DNA of 64,000 nt from JACVRW01 sp963716215 (GTDB lineage: Bacteria > Actinomycetota > Thermoleophilia > Solirubrobacterales > Thermoleophilaceae): contig OY970298.1 in assembly GCA_963716215.1 (NCBI GenBank), forward strand, positions 620,001 through 684,000, in the 5' to 3' direction. The position numbers were made by a program, and so were the translations under genes. This document shows positions 33,129 through 41,639 of this stretch, in pieces (the first letter of the stretch is position 1; each line of letters starts with the position of its first letter). The notes beneath the pieces were generated by a model that saw only the letters and a list, made by a program, of their open reading frames with translations, ran no database searches and was not told the origin of the DNA.

Positions 33129-33581
33129 TTAGGCCTGCGGTGTGACGATCGTCTTGATCTCCGCCGTCACGCCGTCCGCGACTTCGACGGTGACCATGTG
33201 CGTGCCCGTGGTCTTGATGGCGTCCTCGAGCTGTACGCGCCGCTTGTCGAGCCGCACGCCGCGCGCCTGACGGATCGCGTCCGCGATCTCCTGGGAGGTG
33301 ACGGAGCCGAACAGCCGGCCGTCGTCACCCGCCTGATGGGAGATCGTGAGCACCGTCTTGCGCAACAGGGCGGCCGTCTCCTCGGCCTTCGCGGCCGCCT
33401 CGACGGCGGCACGCTCGGCCGCCTCGCGGCGGCGCTGCGAATCCGCGATCGCCGCCGGCGTTGCCGGCTGAGCGAGCTTGCGCGGAACGAGGAAGTTGCG
33501 CAGGTACCCCGGCGAGACGTCGATCACGTCACCGCGCTCGCCGAGGTTGTCAACTTCCTTCAAGAGGATCGCCTGGGCCAT
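33129..33581 (-). CDS. rplI: 50S ribosomal protein L9
   Basis: A 150-residue large-subunit protein. The N-terminal 23S rRNA-binding domain begins MAQAILLKEVDNLGERGDVIDV and includes PGYLRNFLVPRKLA; a long central helix and the C-terminal domain with LFGSVTSQEIADAI follow. ATG 33581. Separated from rpsR by 130 bases that contain a hairpin; dnaB follows nine bases later. Confidence 0.96.
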   Translation of the reverse strand: MAQAILLKEVDNLGERGDVIDVSPGYLRNFLVPRKLAQPATPAAIADSQRRREAAERAAVEAAAKAEETAALLRKTVLTISHQAGDDGRLFGSVTSQEIADAIRQARGVRLDKRRVQLEDAIKTTGTHMVTVEVADGVTAEIKTIVTPQA

Positions 33582-33656
33582 GCTTTCTGGTCCCCGTCCT
33601 TACCTGATCACCGATGCTGATTGCGAAACCGAGGCTGGCAAGGACGCAGGGGTGAA

Positions 33657-33673
33657 GGCGTGCTGAGCACGCC
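33657..33673 (-). promoter_or_regulatory. intercistronic hairpin between rpsR and rplI
   Basis: GGCGTGC and GCACGCC form a perfect 7-bp stem around a 3-base loop in the unusually long (130-base) rpsR-rplI gap. No other gene is visible in the gap. It may attenuate or process the mRNA; no U-run follows. Confidence 0.4.
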
Positions 33674-33711
33674 GAACCCCGAGGACATAGCCAGACGACG
33701 GTTTGCAGCCA

Positions 33712-33993
33712 TCAGCGGTCTCCGACGTACGGGAGGAGGCCCAGCTCACGGGCGCGCTTGACCGCGATTGCGAGCTGGGACTGGTGGCGGCGGCAGGCGC
33801 CCGTCACGCGCGAAGAGCGGATCTTGCCCTTGTCGCTGATGGCCCTGCGCAGCGATGCGAGGTCCTTGTAGTCGACGATGTCGACCTTGTCCCGGCAGAA
33901 CGGGCACGGCTTGCGCCGCCCCCCTCCGGGTACGCCCCGCGTGCGACCGCGCTTGCGGTCACGGGTTGGGGTTGCTCCACGCTGCTTCGCCAC
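33712..33993 (-). CDS. rpsR: 30S ribosomal protein S18 (zinc-binding form)
   Basis: A 93-residue small-subunit protein. A cysteine pair in KPCPFCRDKVDIVDYKD and a third Cys with His in VTGACRRHQSQLAIAVKRAR mark the C+ (zinc-carrying) variant; RELGLLPYVGDR closes the protein. GTG 33993. It sits between ssb and rplI as usual. Confidence 0.95.
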   Translation of the reverse strand: MAKQRGATPTRDRKRGRTRGVPGGGRRKPCPFCRDKVDIVDYKDLASLRRAISDKGKIRSSRVTGACRRHQSQLAIAVKRARELGLLPYVGDR

Positions 33994-34025
33994 GTATTCC
34001 TTCCTGCGTACTCGCTACTTCGGGG

Positions 34026-34484
34026 TCAGAACGGGATGTCGTCGTCCGAGCCCCCGGCACCCGCTGGCGCCGACTCGAAGTCTCCGGTGTCGGCCGGGAC
34101 ATCGCTCTGGGGCGTGAACCGGCCGCCGTTCTCGCCACCTTCGCGAGAGCCGAGGAATTGGACGGAATCGGCAATGATATCCACCGACTGGCGCTTCTTG
34201 CCGGTTTCCCGCTCTTCCCACTCCCGCCACTCGAGCCGACCGTCGATCGCGACGGGCCGTCCCTTGGAGAGGTACTGGGCGCAGTTCTCGCCCTGAGCCC
34301 CCCAAACGGTGACGTCGAAGTAGTTGGGCTTGTCGACCCATTCGCCGCTCGAGCTGTCCTTGCGGCGGGTGTTGCACGCCACGCGCAGGTTGCACACGGC
34401 CATGCCGCTCGGTAGCGAGCGGAGCTCGGGGTCGCGGGTGAGGTTCCCCGTCAGCACGACCCTGTTGATGTTGGTTGCTGCCAT
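34026..34484 (-). CDS. ssb: single-stranded DNA-binding protein
   Basis: A 152-residue SSB with an OB fold starting NINRVVLTGNLTRDPELRSLPSG, the AVCNLRVACN and FDVTVWGAQGENCAQYLSKGRPVAIDGRLEWREW segments split by loops, a disordered glycine/acidic linker and the C-terminal DDDIPF tip that recruits partners. ATG 34484 chosen because upstream in-frame codons are not conserved. In the 214-base gap back to rpsF I see a TACACT -10-like box near 34541 but no gene. Confidence 0.95.
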   Translation of the reverse strand: MAATNINRVVLTGNLTRDPELRSLPSGMAVCNLRVACNTRRKDSSSGEWVDKPNYFDVTVWGAQGENCAQYLSKGRPVAIDGRLEWREWEERETGKKRQSVDIIADSVQFLGSREGGENGGRFTPQSDVPADTGDFESAPAGAGGSDDDIPF

Positions 34485-34698
34485 TAGGCGGTCCAACTCC
34501 CTTCTTGGCGTCTTCGAGACGGCTCCGATAGCGGTCGGTCGAGTGTACGAAGGGGGTCGGGTGGTCTGGGCGGGATCTGACGGGAAGTTGCTGAAAAGTG
34601 CGGCTTCTTTGGCGGAGGAGTTACGCAAGCGGCCGAGCCGTGCGTCTCCGCGGGGCCGCAGAGGCCCGGTGCGCCGGGGCGTGGCGGGTCCGCGCGGG

Positions 34699-35275
34699 CT
34701 ACTCGTCGGTGCTGGCGGGGGCGCCGTCGTCGTCGGCGTCCGTGGGTACGTCAGCGGGCGCCGGGGCGGCCGCGGCGGCGGAGGTGTCGTCGGGCGTCGC
34801 CGCGGGGGTGTCCGCGAGCGGGGAGGTCGGCGGGGACGGCCGCTTCGGCCGGGACCTCGGTGCCGTCGTCAGGGGCGTCGGCCGGCGCGTCGGCGGCGGC
34901 GCGGGCGGCCACCCGAGTGTCCTGCGGCTCGCGATCGTCGCGGCGGCGCGCGGACTGCTGGTCGGGCGGCGGCGGCAGCGGCTGGCCGGGCTTCGCCTTG
35001 ATGATGCGGAAGCGCAGTACGGCGTCGTTGATCCGGAGGCGCTGGTTGAGCCGCTCCAGGAGCGCGTTGTCGCCGTTGAACTGGTAGAGCCGGTAGTCGG
35101 CCTCCGGCCGGTGGTCGATCTCGTACGCCATGCGGCGCTGGCCCCAGTCCTGCGAGGCGACGATCTCGCCGCCGCCCGAGCCGATCAGCGATTCGGCCTC
35201 CGAGACCGCCGCCGTGCGGCGCTCCTCCGGGGCGTTCGGATCGATGAGCAGCGTGAGGTCGTAGAGGCCTGCCAT
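34699..35275 (-). CDS. rpsF: 30S ribosomal protein S6 with long acidic tail (probable frameshift in tail)
   Basis: The S6 core (residues 1-100) is intact: MAGLYDLTLLIDPNAPEE, GGGEIVASQDWGQRRMAYEI and RLNQRLRINDAVLRFRIIK. The tail is Ala/Pro/Asp-rich up to PAEAAVPADLPA; then the open frame turns arginine-rich and stops at 34751, whereas a one-base shift near 34812-34825 continues the same acidic style (ADTPAATPDDTS ... DDDGAPASTDE) to TAG at 34699, giving 191 residues. I therefore extend the gene to 34699. A TAACCT -10-like box sits just before ATG 35275. It leads the rpsF-ssb-rpsR-rplI-dnaB operon. Confidence 0.88.
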
Positions 35276-35369
35276 GGAGCGGGGCAGGTTAGCAGCGGGT
35301 CGGCGCTCGAAGCCGGTGCAAGGCCGCGCGGGGTGGGGCGAATCAGGGCCCGGCGGCGCTTGCCGGTCC

Positions 35370-35868
35370 ATGGGCCGGCGGCGGGCGAGCGGTGCCCCGG
35401 CGCTCCTGCGTCGGGTTCGATGGGGCAACCTGGGACGGCTGGTTGCCCTGCTCGCCGCCGGCCTGTTGGTCGCTAGCGGCGGGAGGGGGTGCGGGGGCCC
35501 CGACGCGGTGCGCCCGCGGGGAGTTGAGGCGCCGCGCCGGGTGGACCCGGAGCGGGTGGTGGATCCGCGGGTGGCGCAGCGCCCCGCTGGCGGCCGCGCG
35601 AAGGTGCGGCGCGCGAAGGAGCGGCGGGCCGCTGCCCGGCGGCATGCCGATGCGCGCGCGGCGGGCTCGGCGCAAGGCGGCGAGGAAGGCACCGCCGCGC
35701 GGCGCCGAGGTGACACGGGGCCGGGGGAACCCGCCGGACGGGCCCATGCCCCGGCCGCCGGCGCGAGCCGAGTCGCAGCCCGCCCCGCCCGAACCCATCC
35801 CGCCGCCCCGCCAGACGCCCTCCGAGTTCGCGCCCGAGAGCGCCGGTCCCGGGCGGATCGAATATTGA
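35370..35868 (+). pseudogene. small single-span membrane protein, frameshifted
   Basis: The stretch between rpsF and otsA holds a likely gene in two frames. From ATG 35370 a basic start (RRRASGAPALLRRVRWG) leads into one hydrophobic helix (RLVALLAAGLLVASGG) and an Arg/Ala-rich region; between about 35640 and 35690 coding character moves by one base into a Pro-rich tail (ESQPAPPEPIPPPRQTPSEF) ending GRIEY at 35868. Removing one base would give about 165 residues. Family unknown. The alternative is chance open frames in GC-rich DNA, so confidence is limited. Confidence 0.4.
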
Positions 35869-35895
35869 GCATCGTATGGGTGTCGAATATTCGAT
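35857..35895. repeat. AT-rich inverted repeat between convergent genes
   Basis: ATCGAATATT (35857-35866) and its exact complement AATATTCGAT (35886-35895) frame a 19-base spacer; the right arm also lies within a 12-bp palindrome TCGAATATTCGA. Strikingly AT-rich for this genome. It sits between the stop of the plus-strand small gene and the stop of otsA, so a bidirectional terminator or a protein-binding site are both possible. Confidence 0.5.
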
Positions 35896-35912
35896 TGGGC
35901 GGGGCCAGCGCC

Positions 35913-37376
35913 CTACGACCGCGCCGGTGCCTCGCCGCGGCGCTTGGACTCGATGTCGGCCAGCTGGTCGTCGACCCAGTCGCCCGGGTCACGCGCCGTC
36001 ACGATCCGCTTCAGGCCCTGGGCCCTCCACGAGCGCTCCTCCGCCGACATCGACAGGGCACGGTGGATCGCGTCGGCCTGCTCCTGCACGTCGAACGGGT
36101 TCACCGACAGGGCGAAGTCGGCCAGCTCCTCGTGCGCGCCGGTGTTCTCGCTCAGCAGCGACACCCCGTTGCGCTCGTTCACCAGCGGGCCTTCCTTCGC
36201 GATCAAGTTCATCCCGTCGAACATCGCGTTGACCATCAGCAGGTCGTAGTGCTTGTACGCCGCGATCGCCTCCTCGAGGTTCTCGCGGAGCCGCAGGTCG
36301 ATCGGCATCCAGTCGGTGGTCCCGTGACGATGATTGACCACCGCCGCCAGCGCCTCGATCCGCTCCAGGTACTCCGCGTACTCCGGCACGTCCTGGCGCG
36401 ACGGGATCAGGTGCGCGATGAAGGTGACGTTCTCCTTGAACTCGGGGTGCTGCTCCAGGAACAGATCGAACGCCGTGAACCCGCGCAGCACGTTCTTCGA
36501 CAGGTCCGCGCGGTCCACGCGCAGGATCAGGTGCTCGCGTCGCCGGCGCAGGATCTCGCGCTCGTACTGGTGCACGGCCGGGCGCTGCGCGGTCTTGAAG
36601 AAGGTCTCGGCGGAGATCGGCAGCGGGTAGGAGCGCACCCACACGTCGCGACCCTCGAAGCGCACCACGCCGGCCTCCTCGTCCACCTCGAGGTCGAACA
36701 GCTCTCGGCAGCAGAGCAGGAAGTTGCGGCGATACGAGCGCGTGTGGAACGCGATGATGTCGTTCGAGAGGATCCCCTCGTAGATCCCCTCGCGCATGTC
36801 CGCCGGCAGGACCCGCCAGGCATCGGGCTGCGTCCACGGGATGTGGACGAAGTGGTGCAGGAACAGGTCCGGGCGCTCCGCGCGGATCAGCTTGGGCGCC
36901 ACGTAGAGGTGGTAGTCGTGCAGCATCACGACCGCCTCCTTCTCGCCCTCGACCTCCTCCAGCACCGCTCGTGCCAAGTCGGCGTTGACCACGCAGTAGC
37001 CGTCGTCGTAGGCCTCGGTCTCGTGGCGGCGGATGTCGGGCGCGTTCGAGAGGTCCCAGAGGTAGTGCTGGATGAACCACAGCATCGGGTTCGCGACCAC
37101 GTTGTAGAACGAGTCGTAGGCCTCGGGGTCCGACTCGACCAGGCGGATCCGGTACCGGGCGTCCTCGAGCTCGATCTCGAACGACCCGCCGTCGTGCTCC
37201 CGGCTGACCGCCACGTCGCCGTCGCTCATCGTCGACGCGACCCAGACCGCGTCGCGGTGGTGCACCAGCCCGGTCAGGGCGGTCACCAGGCCGCCGCCGC
37301 CCCGGCGCGGCTCGCCATCCTCGAAGGTGGCCGGTCCGCGGTTCGACACGAGGACGAGCGCGGCCTCCGAGGTCAT
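35913..37376 (-). CDS. otsA: trehalose-6-phosphate synthase
   Basis: A 487-residue GT20 enzyme that makes trehalose 6-phosphate from UDP-glucose (or ADP/GDP-glucose) and glucose 6-phosphate. Seen: LVLVSNRGPATF, GGGGLVTALTGLV, VMLHDYHLYVAPKLIR, FLHHFVHIPWTQPDAWRVLP, RVDRADLSKNVLRGFTAFD and the donor-binding VNAMFDGMNLIAKEG. The N-terminal GG loop and the KNVLRG arginine are intact. ATG overlaps the treT stop by four bases. No trehalose-6-phosphate phosphatase (otsB) is in the window. Confidence 0.9.
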   Translation of the reverse strand: MTSEAALVLVSNRGPATFEDGEPRRGGGGLVTALTGLVHHRDAVWVASTMSDGDVAVSREHDGGSFEIELEDARYRIRLVESDPEAYDSFYNVVANPMLWFIQHYLWDLSNAPDIRRHETEAYDDGYCVVNADLARAVLEEVEGEKEAVVMLHDYHLYVAPKLIRAERPDLFLHHFVHIPWTQPDAWRVLPADMREGIYEGILSNDIIAFHTRSYRRNFLLCCRELFDLEVDEEAGVVRFEGRDVWVRSYPLPISAETFFKTAQRPAVHQYEREILRRRREHLILRVDRADLSKNVLRGFTAFDLFLEQHPEFKENVTFIAHLIPSRQDVPEYAEYLERIEALAAVVNHRHGTTDWMPIDLRLRENLEEAIAAYKHYDLLMVNAMFDGMNLIAKEGPLVNERNGVSLLSENTGAHEELADFALSVNPFDVQEQADAIHRALSMSAEERSWRAQGLKRIVTARDPGDWVDDQLADIESKRRGEAPARS

Positions 37377-38617
37377 CGCTGGTCCTGGAACATCCTGAGC
37401 CAGTCGCGCAACAGGCGCGGCGTGAGGAAGTGCTTGCGGACGTGCTCCTTGCCGGCACGCCCGAGCCGCTTGCCGAGGTCCGGCTCGCGCAGCACGCGCA
37501 GCGAGCGGTCGGCGCACTCGGCGGGCGACGACACCAGGTAGCCGGTCTCGCCGTCCTCCACCTGCAGCGGGATGCCGCCCACGTCGCCGCCGATGAACGG
37601 CCGGCCCTTCCAGAGCGCCTCCGACACCGTCAGGCCGAAGCCCTCGCGCGTGGACTTCTGGATCACGACGTCGGCCTGCGACTGGAACGCGTTGACCTCG
37701 ATCGCCCCGACGCTGTTCAGGTTGTTGAGGATGTGGATGTCCGGGTCGCCATCCGCGTAGGCCATCGTGGAGTTGAAGAACTCCCAGCCCTCGGGGTCGT
37801 CGGTCGCCATGGAGCCGACCAGCGCGAGCTGGATCTCGGGCATCTCCACCTTGACCAGCCTGTAGGCGTCGATCACGCCCATCGGATCCTTCCACGGGTC
37901 GAAGCGCGACACCTGGCACAGCAGCGGCCGGTCGACGTCGATGCCGAACTGATCGCACACGAACGCGGCGTCCTCGGGTGAGAGCGCCATGTTCTTGGGG
38001 GAAAGGGGATCGATCGCGGGCGGGCAGATGTTCACGCCCGCGCCCTCGGCGCCGCCGTTCAACGAGTTGGGCACGTAGGCGGGCACATGCCAGACCGACG
38101 CGTCGTAGTCGCGCACGAACGGGACGATGTGATCGATCGCGTCCGGGTTGGGCGTGGACAGGTCGATGTGACAGCGCCAGATCCAGGTCTTCGCCTTGTC
38201 CGGCACGTGCCGGCGCACCCCGACCGGCTGCGGGTCGTGGACGATGATCACGTCCCACCCGCCGGAGACCTCGGTCGCGTTCATCGCGTTGTAGCGCTCG
38301 AAGATCTCCCACTCCTCGTCGGAGAGCGAGTCCGGGTTGCCCTGCAGCGCGTTGTGGAGGCGCTTGGTGACGTTGTAGAACTCCTCGCGCCCCAGCATCA
38401 CCTCCCACTCGGCCTCGATCCCGACGTCGTTCATGAGCGGGATCAGCGTGTAGAGGATCTCGGCCACGCCACCGCCGAACGCGGTGGCGGAGAGATGCAG
38501 CACGCGCAGGCCCGCCAGCGGCTCCGCGAGCTCGCGGATCTCCTGTATGAGCGGCCGGCCGGCCAGATGGGTGTAGTCGGCGAGGCTCTTGGTCCCCACC
38601 GAGACGGGCTGAAGCAC
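37373..38617 (-). CDS. treT: TreT-type trehalose glycosyltransferring synthase (GT4)
   Basis: A 414-residue GT4 glycosyltransferase. The sequence LHLSATAFGGGVAEILYTL, IVHDPQPVGVRRHV, WIWRCHIDLSTPN, and the donor region QVSRFDPWKDPMGVIDAYR and QKSTREGFGLTVSEALWKGRP match TreT (trehalose synthase from NDP-glucose and glucose) of archaea and some bacteria. GTG 38617 has a TAGGCT -10-like box ending eight bases upstream, so treT-otsA likely start their own transcript. Two trehalose-forming routes in one operon suggest osmotic or heat stress protection. Confidence 0.85.
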   Translation of the reverse strand: MLQPVSVGTKSLADYTHLAGRPLIQEIRELAEPLAGLRVLHLSATAFGGGVAEILYTLIPLMNDVGIEAEWEVMLGREEFYNVTKRLHNALQGNPDSLSDEEWEIFERYNAMNATEVSGGWDVIIVHDPQPVGVRRHVPDKAKTWIWRCHIDLSTPNPDAIDHIVPFVRDYDASVWHVPAYVPNSLNGGAEGAGVNICPPAIDPLSPKNMALSPEDAAFVCDQFGIDVDRPLLCQVSRFDPWKDPMGVIDAYRLVKVEMPEIQLALVGSMATDDPEGWEFFNSTMAYADGDPDIHILNNLNSVGAIEVNAFQSQADVVIQKSTREGFGLTVSEALWKGRPFIGGDVGGIPLQVEDGETGYLVSSPAECADRSLRVLREPDLGKRLGRAGKEHVRKHFLTPRLLRDWLRMFQDQR

Positions 38618-38625
38618 GGCGGGAG

Positions 38626-38631
38626 AGCCTA
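38626..38631 (-). promoter_or_regulatory. -10 element TAGGCT of treT-otsA
   Basis: Minus-strand TAGGCT ends eight bases before GTG 38617 and lies partly within the gap to the anti-sigma-like gene. Predicts a leaderless trehalose mRNA. Inference from the recurring motif. Confidence 0.4.
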
Positions 38632-38632
38632 C

Positions 38633-39037
38633 CTAGCTCGCGGCGCTGGAGAGATACTTGACGAGACGGGTGTGGCCCGCGGTGAAGTTCGACTCGTCCA
38701 CGGTGGCCTCGATGATGGCGCGGCTGAGCTCCTGCTCCATCGCGGACACGCTGGTGTCGGGGCCCTCCAGCTCCATCGCGAGGCGGTCGTCGAGCAGGCG
38801 GAAAGCGAAGCTCACACGGCTCTCGTCGTCTAGCGGGCGGGCCTCGTCGACGAAGTCGTTGGCCGCCTCCGTGATCGCCAGCTTGAGGTCGGCGATCTCC
38901 TCCGGCGACAGCGGCGTCAGCCTGCAGACCGCCGACAGCGCCAACCTCGCCAGTACCAGGTAGTCCGGGCGTGCCGGAATGGTCAGCGAGACGTCTCGGC
39001 TATCGGTTGCGTTCCCTGCCTCGACCACGGTTTGCAC
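38633..39037 (-). CDS. RsbW-like ATP-binding (anti-sigma/serine kinase family) protein
   Basis: About 134 residues of the HATPase_c_2 type: LTIPARPDYLVLARLALSAV at the start, the N-box ADLKLAITEAANDFVDEA, and a degenerate G-box region (LAMELEGPDTSV, MEQELSRAII) before FTAGHTRLVKYL. It resembles RsbW anti-sigma kinases that pair with STAS proteins such as that at 20.1 kb; the weak glycine boxes cast doubt on kinase activity. Start is uncertain: GTG 39037 given, GTG 39028 and TTG 39073 (which overlaps the protease stop as TTGA) are alternatives. Confidence 0.7.
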   Translation of the reverse strand: MQTVVEAGNATDSRDVSLTIPARPDYLVLARLALSAVCRLTPLSPEEIADLKLAITEAANDFVDEARPLDDESRVSFAFRLLDDRLAMELEGPDTSVSAMEQELSRAIIEATVDESNFTAGHTRLVKYLSSAAS

Positions 39038-39069
39038 CCTACCCGGAAACGCCGACAATCCGACCACGG

Positions 39070-40221
39070 TCAACTCGAGCCACGCGGACGCCTCCCGAGC
39101 TTCAGCCGCACGGTCTGGTGCTCGCCGTCACGGACCAGCTCCAGTTCGACCTGGTCCCCGGCGCTCATCGCGCTGATCTCGTCGGCGAGATCGTCCGTGC
39201 GCGAGAGGCGCCGGCCGTTGACCGCCACGATCACGTCGCCGCCGGTGCGCACGCGCGTGGCCTGGAACTCGAGCTCGTCCTCGCCGGCCTGGAGGTCAGC
39301 CTGCTCGGCCGGGCTGTCGTCCTCGATCTCCTGGATCAGGGCGCCGTCGCGGACGTCCAGGTCGAGCCGCTCGGCCAGCTGTGGCCAGAGGATCAGCGTC
39401 GAGACTCCCAGGTACCCGTAGTCCACCCGGCCGTCGCCGCGCAGCTCGCGCAGCGAGCGCCGCACCGCGTCGACGGGGATCGCGAATCCGACGCCCTCGC
39501 CGCCGCCGGACTGCGACTTGATCTGAGCGTTGATCCCGAGCACGCGGCCGTGTGCGTCGAGCAGCGGCCCGCCCGAGTTGCCCGGGTTGATCGCCGCGTC
39601 GGTCTGGATCGCGTCGCCGATCTGGAAGCGCGTCAGCGACTCGATGTTGCGGTCCACGGCCGAGATCACCCCGATCGAGAGCGACTGACGCTCCCCGAAC
39701 GGGCTCCCGATGGCCGCCACCGGCTGGCCCACGTTGATCGTGCGCGACACGCCGAGGTGCAGCGGCGTCAGCGACAGCCCTCCCGGCTCGACCTTCAGCA
39801 GGGCGACGTCGGCGTTGGGGTCGACGCCAACGATCTTCGCCGGAACGCGGTTGCCGTCGGAGAACTCCACGAACACGTCCTCGGCGCGGTCGCCGCCGTC
39901 GCTCGTGACCACGTGCGCGTTGGTGGCGATGTAGCCGTCGCCGTCGAGCACGAAGCCGGACCCCTGGCCGCCCTCGCCGCCGTCCTCGAGCAGGCTGCCG
40001 CCTCCGCCCTGGAAGACCGACAGGATCGTGACCACGCCCGGTCCCAGCCGGTCGTAGATCTGACCGGGGTTGAAGCCGCCCTCGCGCCCCACGCCCTCCA
40101 CCACCTGCACGCGCGTGGTCGTGACCTTCTCCGCGCCGCTCGAGCCGGCGTCGTCGCCCGAGTCGCAGCCCACGGCGACCAGGCCGGCCACGGCCAGCAG
40201 CACCGCCGCCGTGTGCCTCAC
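39070..40221 (-). CDS. HtrA/DegP-like S1C serine protease lipoprotein
   Basis: A 383-residue extracytoplasmic quality-control protease. An N-terminal lipobox VAVGC (Cys19) marks it as a lipoprotein. The trypsin-like triad is His in IATNAHVVTSD, Asp in NADVALLKV and Ser in NPGNSGGPLLD; a PDZ domain follows from about residue 285 (DGALIQEIEDDSPAEQADL). GTG 40221 overlaps the sensor kinase stop by four bases, so response regulator, kinase and protease form one unit, a common arrangement for envelope-stress control. Confidence 0.92.
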   Translation of the reverse strand: MRHTAAVLLAVAGLVAVGCDSGDDAGSSGAEKVTTTRVQVVEGVGREGGFNPGQIYDRLGPGVVTILSVFQGGGGSLLEDGGEGGQGSGFVLDGDGYIATNAHVVTSDGGDRAEDVFVEFSDGNRVPAKIVGVDPNADVALLKVEPGGLSLTPLHLGVSRTINVGQPVAAIGSPFGERQSLSIGVISAVDRNIESLTRFQIGDAIQTDAAINPGNSGGPLLDAHGRVLGINAQIKSQSGGGEGVGFAIPVDAVRRSLRELRGDGRVDYGYLGVSTLILWPQLAERLDLDVRDGALIQEIEDDSPAEQADLQAGEDELEFQATRVRTGGDVIVAVNGRRLSRTDDLADEISAMSAGDQVELELVRDGEHQTVRLKLGRRPRGSS

Positions 40222-41639
40222 GCGCCGTTCCCGTCGGTGGGCAGCTCGAGCGTGAACGCCGTGCCCTGCGACGCCGAGCGCACCCGCAGGCGCCCGTCCA
40301 TGCGCTCGGCCAGCTCCCGTGCGATGGCCAGGCCGAGCCCGGCGCCGCGCGCCGCGTCGCCGGTGTAGAAGCGCTCGAAGACCTTCAGCTCGCTCTCGCT
40401 CGGCAGTCCCGGGCCGGTGTCGGTCACGATCAGGCCGGCGGTTCCGTTGTTGCGCGCCGCGCCGACCGTCACATGGGTCCCCGACGGCGTGTGCCGCAGG
40501 GCGTTGTCGAGCAGGATCCTCATGATCTGGGCCACCCGGACAGGGTCGCAGAGCGCCTCGGGCCCGTGATTCGGCAGCTGGATCTCCAGGTCGGTGTCGT
40601 GCTCGACCAGCGCCGGGGTGAACTCGTTGACGATGCTGCGGGCCAGCTCGGCGAGGTCGACCGGCTCGGGGTGCAGCTCGACCGACCCGGCGTCGAGGCG
40701 CGACAGGTCGAGCAGGTCCACGGACAGCTTCTGCAGGCGCTCCACCTGCTCGCCCATCGTCTCCAGGAACTCGCGCCGGGTCTCCTCATCCAGCTCCTCG
40801 TCCTGGAGCAGCTCCACGAAGCCGGCCAGCGAGAAGATCGGCGTGCGCAGCTCGTGCGAGGCCGTGGCGATGAACTCCTTGCGCGCCACGTCCACCTGCT
40901 GGAGCTGGGCCTGCATCTGATTGAAGGTGCGCGTGAGCTGGCCAATCTCGTCCTTCGAGTCCACGGGCAGCGGGTCGATGAAGCGCCCGTGGGCGACCTC
41001 GTCGGCCGCCAGCTCGAGCCGGCCAACGCGCCGGGCCAGCGCCTGAGCGACCAGGAACGCGCCGACCATCGCCAGCGCGAGCGCCACGCCGGTCGCCACC
41101 AGCACGCGGTTGCGCACGAGGTCGACCGCCTCCGCCACGTCGTTGAGGTCGCGCGCGTAGAAGCCGACCGCGATCGGCTTGCGATTCTTGCGGCCCGCGA
41201 AGAACGGCTGCGCCACCTGGGCCAGCTCCTCGCCGGCGAGTGGGCCGATCTCGGTGCGCGCGCGCTTGGTCTCGACCGCCGCGCGCGCCAGCGCGCTGTT
41301 GAAGGGCGCGTCCTTGTCGGTGCGCGAATCCGACTGCGTGTAGAAGAGCCCTTGCTTGTCCACCCCGAGCAGGGTCACGCGCGCATCCGTGGCCTCGCCG
41401 ATCTTGCGCACGTTCTCGTTGAGCTCCTTCTCCTTCAGCTGATCCGTGTTGACCCACGCCTTCAGGCGCGGGCGCACGTCCTGGGCCGCGGAGCGGATGT
41501 CGTCGAGCTGACGCTGCTCGAGCTTCGTCTCCAGCTGAGGCGTGGCGATGAAGTAGAGGAGCCCGAACGCGGCGCTGATGATCGCGAAGAAGACGAGTGC
41601 CAGCTTCGTGCGGAGCGATCGCAGTCGCGGGCGCCGCAT
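40218..41639 (-). CDS. sensor histidine kinase
   Basis: A 473-residue kinase with two transmembrane helices (about 13-33 and 165-190) around an extracytoplasmic sensor of about 130 residues, a HAMP linker (RRVGRLELAADEVAHGRF), the H-box FIATASHELRTPIFSLAGFV, N-box RILLDNALRHTPSG, and G-boxes DTGPGLPSES and GAGLGLAIAREL. The extracytoplasmic part looks like a single double-Cache-type fold. ATG 41639 overlaps the regulator stop. Likely senses envelope state and regulates the downstream protease, by inference from the operon. Confidence 0.92.
   Translation of the reverse strand: MRRPRLRSLRTKLALVFFAIISAAFGLLYFIATPQLETKLEQRQLDDIRSAAQDVRPRLKAWVNTDQLKEKELNENVRKIGEATDARVTLLGVDKQGLFYTQSDSRTDKDAPFNSALARAAVETKRARTEIGPLAGEELAQVAQPFFAGRKNRKPIAVGFYARDLNDVAEAVDLVRNRVLVATGVALALAMVGAFLVAQALARRVGRLELAADEVAHGRFIDPLPVDSKDEIGQLTRTFNQMQAQLQQVDVARKEFIATASHELRTPIFSLAGFVELLQDEELDEETRREFLETMGEQVERLQKLSVDLLDLSRLDAGSVELHPEPVDLAELARSIVNEFTPALVEHDTDLEIQLPNHGPEALCDPVRVAQIMRILLDNALRHTPSGTHVTVGAARNNGTAGLIVTDTGPGLPSESELKVFERFYTGDAARGAGLGLAIARELAERMDGRLRVRSASQGTAFTLELPTDGNGA

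Noticed and set aside
35276..35369. S6:S18 autoregulatory leader before rpsF
   Set aside because: A -10-like TAACCT lies about 10 bases from the rpsF ATG, leaving no room for the known leader structure.
35274..37541. 755-codon plus-strand frame spanning the rpsF-otsA gap and otsA
   Set aside because: Only its first 130 codons fall outside a known gene; the rest is antisense to otsA. I kept only the 35370-35868 part as a possible gene.
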